In this document: in pieces, positions 60,586 to 64,000 of the stretch
Layout of the letters: each line of letters starts with the position of its first letter
Position numbering within the stretch: the first letter of the stretch is position 1
Origin: CAVTWD01 sp963738325
GTDB lineage: Bacteria; Actinomycetota; Acidimicrobiia; Acidimicrobiales; Ilumatobacteraceae
Assembly (NCBI GenBank): GCA_963738325.1
Contig: CAVTWD010000013.1
Location: 1-64,000 of the forward strand
Direction of reading: 5' to 3'
DNA: 64,000 nt
Translations under genes and position numbers: made by a program
The notes under the pieces: generated by a model
Seen by the model: the letters and a program-made list of their open reading frames with translations, nothing else
Databases searched by the model: none
What the model was told of the DNA's origin: nothing

Positions 60586-61208
60586 TCATGCGGTGGGGTC
60601 GAGCGGTGGGTGCTCGAGGACGCGGGGCCGGTACTCGACCAGCTGGATGCGGCCGTCGAAGGTGCGGTTGTCGATCATCTCGAGGGCGACGTCCGGGTAG
60701 CCGTCGTAGATCCGTTCTGCTCCCGTGGCGCCGGTGATCACCGGGAACATCACGACCCGGAAGCGATCAACGAGTCCGGCTCGCAGCAGCGACCGGCACA
60801 GGCTGATGCTGCCGATCGTGCTCATGAGGCCCGAGCCGCCCTCCTTCATCGCCCGGACCGCTTCGACCGCGTCATCGCGCACGAGCGTGGAGTTGGCCCC
60901 GTGAGCGGCTCCGCGAGAGAGGCGGAGAACACCACCTTCGACGCTCGCGTGAGTCCGTCGACGGACGCCTCCTCGTCGGCGGTGAACCCGTCCGTTTCCG
61001 CTGGGTCTCTCCGGCAGCGAAGCCCGACATCAGCCGGTACGTGTTCCCTCCCATCACGTACGTGACCTCGGGTTGTTCACCCAGCCAGGCGAGGTACTCA
61101 GGCCCCTGGAGACCCCAGAAAGCCGGGCCAGCCCTCTGCCGACGCGTAGCCGTCGAGCGACCGCCCGCAACGCGCAAACACCATGGCCGACGCGTGCGCC
61201 GACATGGT
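60586..61208 (-). pseudogene. third RibD/DHFR-like gene, multiple frameshifts
   Basis: The C-terminal part in one frame (VRDDAVEAVRAMKEGGSGLM, then SISLCRSLLRAGLVDRFRVVMFPVITGATGAERIYDGYP) is clear RibD_C. Upstream pieces in other frames include LAWLGEQPEVTYVMGGNTYRLMSGFA, and ADEEASVDGLTRASKVVFSASLAEPLTG. At least two, probably three, indels are needed to join them. It lies convergent with the intact DHFR-like gene. Either decayed or badly sequenced. Confidence 0.6.
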
Positions 61209-61449
61209 CAGGAAGTCAGGCCGCCAACAGCGGTGAGTCGATAACTCATCGCCAACGCGCGACCGAGTCGATCGGAACGGGGCAGATGCGTACCGAACGG
61301 CGCCCAGAAGGCGCTAGATGGGACACCCCGAGTGCGACGGATGGAGCAGGCCGGTCGGCGCAGGTCAGACCCGGTGGCTGCGGGTTCGTCGATCCGATGA
61401 GGGTCTGGTCGAGTGTCGAGAGGTCGAGCTCCTGGTCCGCTGTGCTTGG

Positions 61450-61848
61450 CTACGTCCGCTCGGCGGCCGCCTTGCGCTGTCGTTCGAGGAAGCGCCGTTC
61501 GGTTGGGTTGGCGGTCAGGTCGATGGCGCGGTCGTAGGCGGCGGTCGCGTCACGCCGTCCAGCACGGGCGAGGAGATCGGCGCGCGTGGCGTGGTACGGC
61601 TGGTAGTCCTCGAGCAGGGTCACGTCGACCGAGTCGAGGACGTCGAGACCAGCGGCGGCGCCACGCATCTCGCCGATGGCGACGGCCCGGTTGAGTGCGA
61701 TCACGGCGTTGGGGCGTATGGCGTGGAGCTGGTCGTAGAGGGCGACGATCTGGGACCAGTCGGTCGCCGCGGCGGTGGCGGCGTCGGCGTGGACGGCGGC
61801 GATGGCCGCTTGGATCTGGAACGGGCCGGGCTGGCCGCGGCGCAGGCA
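61450..61848 (-). pseudogene. C-terminal piece of an ECF sigma factor (ECF42-like)
   Basis: About 130 residues: GPFQIQAAIAAVHADA, TDWSQIVALYDQLHAIRPN, VIALNRAVAIGEM and AAYDRAIDLTANPTERRFLERQRK. This is the TPR-like C-terminal extension typical of ECF42-type sigma factors. The sigma2 and sigma4 regions that bind RNA polymerase and DNA are missing: sequence beyond about 61,850 belongs to a thioredoxin-reductase-like gene read from the other strand. It cannot act as a sigma factor. Confidence 0.7.
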
Positions 61849-61854
61849 CGCGCA

Positions 61855-62343
61855 GTTCGCAGAGTCAGTGACGATCCTCGTGAGATCGAACACGCTCGCG
61901 GCAAGCATGTTCGACTACCTCATCAAGAGCATCGAACGGACACCAAACATCGACCTCCGCTTTGAGACCGAAAGCGCGGACGGTGGCGGCGACGGTCGCC
62001 GCGAATGGATCGACTTCAAGGACCGCGCGACCGGGGCGGCCGAGCGTGTTGCAGCGGCAGCGTTGTTCGTCCTCATCGGCGCCGACCCATGCACGGACTG
62101 GCTTCCACCTTCCGTCCAGCGTGACGCCTGGGGCTACATCGCGACGGTGGACACTGCGAGTGCCACACCGACGTCGACGGCGAACGCGCGCCGCTCATGT
62201 TCGAGACGACCATGCCGGGCGTCTTCGCAGTCGGCGACGTCCGACAGGGTTCGATCAAGCGCGTCGCGTCCGCTGCGGGCGAAGGAGCGGTCTGCGTCCG
62301 ACTCATCCACGACTACCTCGACGAACAATCCCGCAGAACATGA
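61855..62343 (+). pseudogene. C-terminal piece of a thioredoxin reductase-like flavoprotein, one frameshift
   Basis: The first frame gives SVTILVRSNTLAASMFDYLI and KSIERTPNIDLRFETE. These are the end of the NAD(P)H domain, followed by VAAAALFVLIGADPCTDWLP and GYIATVDT. A shift near 62160 leads to FETTMPGVFAVGDVRQGSIK, then AAGEGAVCVRLIHDYLDEQ and a stop at 62341-62343. The VGD motif binds FAD. The N-terminal FAD domain and the active-site region are absent. The 5' end abuts the sigma-factor fragment, so both genes are truncated at the same point. Confidence 0.65.
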
Positions 62344-63063
62344 TGCACATCGCGCTCGCGCTTGATCCGCACTTCACATTTGCTCGACATCATCGGCAGA
62401 CGGCGCGTAGCACGAGGACTGCAGCGAAGCGCTTGTAACACGAGCGCTTGCCACTGCCGCGATCTCGCGTTGACGTTTGACCCGATCTCACAGCCGGCTC
62501 GGAGCGCGTTGTGCCACCGACATGGGCGCACAGAATGACGGTGCGACAGTGTTCCCGAACGCCGGGACGACGACGCTCGATATCGACGGCACGCCGAGTT
62601 CGGTAGGCCGCCCGGTATCCGGCCGCAGTGCGGCCATCGAGCGCACGACTTGGCGCGCATCACGTCGACGAGCCCTTCCGCCGGATCGGGGTGAGCGCGT
62701 GGCCCTCATGCGCCGTGGACCGCCACCGTGGATCTCGACGCCGCGGTGGCCGTGGCCCTGTGCGATCCGGACACTCTCGACGGACCCAGCGTGAACCCGG
62801 AGGTCGTCGCGACCCATGCGGCCGCGGCTGGCTGCTTGCTCGTGGCTGCACTTGACCGCGCCGTGGGCCGTCGGCGATGGGCGTGTGGTTCATCGAGCAC
62901 AACCTCCTCACCGAGCTTCGCGACGCTGGGGAGCTACCGGTCGCGGATGGGTCGACGGTCCGGAGCACTGGGCGATGAGCGCGGCGATCCGGAAGCGGTA
63001 AGAGGGACCTTGCGCGACAATCGTGGCCTGCTTGTACGTGCAGAGGAGGCGACGGCCAGCGGC
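62344..63063. other. unresolved stretch, possible degraded coding sequence
   Basis: No complete gene is supported. On the plus strand short protein-like pieces appear, such as VDLDAAVAVALCDPDTLDGP and VNPEVVATHAAAAGCLLVAA near 62,730-62,850, and FIEHNLLTELRDAGELPVAD near 62,885-62,945. They lie in different frames with stops between, as expected for a decayed or indel-ridden gene. I do not recognise a family. An ATG at 62947 is in frame with the following acyltransferase. Confidence 0.3.
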
Positions 63064-64000
63064 ATGCAGGGACGAAGCGATCCGGCGAACGTCGAACGCG
63101 AACCGGTCTGGCTCGATCGCGTGACCGCTGCGGATCTCATGCTGATCTGGCCGGAGGAGGAGGGCTGGCCCCAGTACATCGGGGCGCTTGTCATCCTCGA
63201 CGGCAGAGCGCTGTTCGACGCCGATGGCGGATCTTTGATCGAGCGCGTGCGGGAGGCCATCGATCGACGGCTGCACCGGGCCCCACGGTTTCGTCAGGTC
63301 CTGTACTGGCCGGGCACAGGGCTGGGGTGGCCGGTGTGGGCCGATGCCCAATCGTTCGACATCACCGAGCACGTCGACGTGCACCCTGTGCCGCCTCCGG
63401 GCGACGAGCCACAACTCCTCGTCGCCTGCGAGACGCTCCGCCGCCGGCCGTTGCCCAGGGCCCGGCCGCTGTGGGCGATGTGGCTCCTGACCGGTCTGCC
63501 GGACGAGCGTGTGGGGTTCTTCATAAAGATGCACCACGCCATCGCCGACGGCGTTGCCGGTGTGGCCACGCTCGCCGCGTTCTTCGATTCCGTTCCCGAC
63601 CCGCCGGAGATGGGCGCGCCGGCGTGGTCCCCGTCCCCGCTGCCCTCGACGCGCGAACTCTTCCGGGACAACATGCGGCGACGACGCCGGGAATTCGACC
63701 GTGCCCTCTCGGCCGTCGCCCAGCCCATCGCCACAGCTCGGCGACTTCGGCGCTCATGGCCGGCGGCGCGAGAGATCTTCGCCGAGGGACGGGCCCCTCG
63801 GACCAGCGTCAACCGCAGAATCGGATCGGACCGCCGGCTCGCGATCATTCGCAGCTCGCTCGACGTGGCGAGGAACATCGCCCACACCCACGGCGCCACA
63901 GTGAATGACGTCCTGATGACGGCGGTCGCCGCAGGTTACGCGGACCTGCTCCGAAGCCGCGGCGAGCCCATCGAGGGTGTTGTCCTCCGCGCCTTCGTTC
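63064..64000 (+). CDS. wax ester synthase/diacylglycerol acyltransferase, 3'-truncated by window end
   Basis: The frame starts at ATG 63064 (MQGRSDPANVEREPVWLDRV) or at 62947 and stays open to the window edge, about 312 residues. The WS/DGAT signature HHxxxDG is seen in IKMHHAIADGVAGV (about residue 160). LDRVTAADLMLIWPEEEG near the start and ARNIAHTHGATVNDVLMTAVAAGYADLL near the edge match the family. It esterifies fatty alcohols or diacylglycerol with acyl-CoA for storage lipid. Common in multiple copies in Actinobacteria. Full enzymes have about 450-480 residues, so about 150 are missing. Confidence 0.88.
   Translation, partial: MQGRSDPANVEREPVWLDRVTAADLMLIWPEEEGWPQYIGALVILDGRALFDADGGSLIERVREAIDRRLHRAPRFRQVLYWPGTGLGWPVWADAQSFDITEHVDVHPVPPPGDEPQLLVACETLRRRPLPRARPLWAMWLLTGLPDERVGFFIKMHHAIADGVAGVATLAAFFDSVPDPPEMGAPAWSPSPLPSTRELFRDNMRRRRREFDRALSAVAQPIATARRLRRSWPAAREIFAEGRAPRTSVNRRIGSDRRLAIIRSSLDVARNIAHTHGATVNDVLMTAVAAGYADLLRSRGEPIEGVVLRAFV

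Noticed and set aside
62313..62663. Minus-strand frame starting MMRAKSCARW
   Set aside because: Arginine-rich, no domain features, and overlaps the thioredoxin reductase tail; most likely chance.
1..64000. CRISPR arrays or Cas genes
   Set aside because: No series of regularly spaced short repeats and no Cas-like protein were seen. The CHAT gene is not accompanied by gRAMP/Cas7-11-like sequence in this window.

Overview
The window reads as two different genomic contexts joined near position 8,600. Positions 1 to about 8,590 are visibly less GC-rich. They carry a toxin-antitoxin pair, a tyrosine integrase, a plasmid-type RepA, a truncated tRNA-Thr 3' end, and two metabolic genes (a GMP reductase-like gene and a Tat-signal DapA-family gene) whose style recalls Acidobacteria such as Solibacter. 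From about 8,640 to the end the DNA is very GC-rich. Its gene content and order (lysA, argS, hom, thrC, rho, rpmE, prfA, prmC, glyA, wecA) are typical of Actinobacteria, most likely Acidimicrobiia. These taxonomic assignments are inference from gene style and synteny; no search was run.

Layout. (1) 1-6,383: remains of an integrative element (higBA, integrase, TPR-like protein, repA) ending at a tRNA-Thr 3' fragment that looks like an attachment site. (2) 6,411-8,590: GMP reductase-like gene, DapA-family gene and the tail of another gene. (3) 8,640-32,700: a Wzx/Wzy-type surface polysaccharide locus. It holds three GT4-type glycosyltransferases, two hexapeptide acyltransferases, two Gfo/Idh/MocA oxidoreductases, a polymerase, flippase, chain-length protein, a CpsD-like ATPase lacking the Walker A lysine, galE, UDP-xylose synthase, UDP-glucose dehydrogenase, WecG/TagA and WecA-like transferases, a lytic transglycosylase-like protein and a large secreted repeat protein. 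A 2.3-kb insertion sequence sits inside it. (4) 32,770-55,913: mostly housekeeping genes in conserved actinobacterial order, ending at tRNA-Arg(CCG). Inserted between argS and lysA is a membrane-anchored CHAT (caspase-like) protease. (5) 55,914-64,000: an accessory region downstream of tRNA-Arg. It has a decayed SAVED-like domain, a DUF1801 fragment, three RibD/DHFR-like genes or remnants, a complete IS1380 element with target duplication, truncated ECF sigma and thioredoxin-reductase pieces, and the start of a wax-ester synthase/DGAT gene.

The polysaccharide genes fit one pathway: UDP-glucose to UDP-glucuronate (Ugd) to UDP-xylose (Uxs), GalE for galactose donors, WecA and WecG for lipid-linked initiation, glycosyltransferases and acetyltransferases for repeat-unit building, then Wzx, Wzy and Wzz plus the CpsD-like partner for export and polymerisation.

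Single-base frameshifts break many otherwise well-conserved genes, including the essential argS and lysA. Much of this is best read as sequence or assembly error, so 'broken' calls should be treated with care. The most interesting items are the CHAT protease, the SAVED remnant beside a tRNA, the lysine-less CpsD-like ATPase, and the compositional junction at about 8.6 kb.
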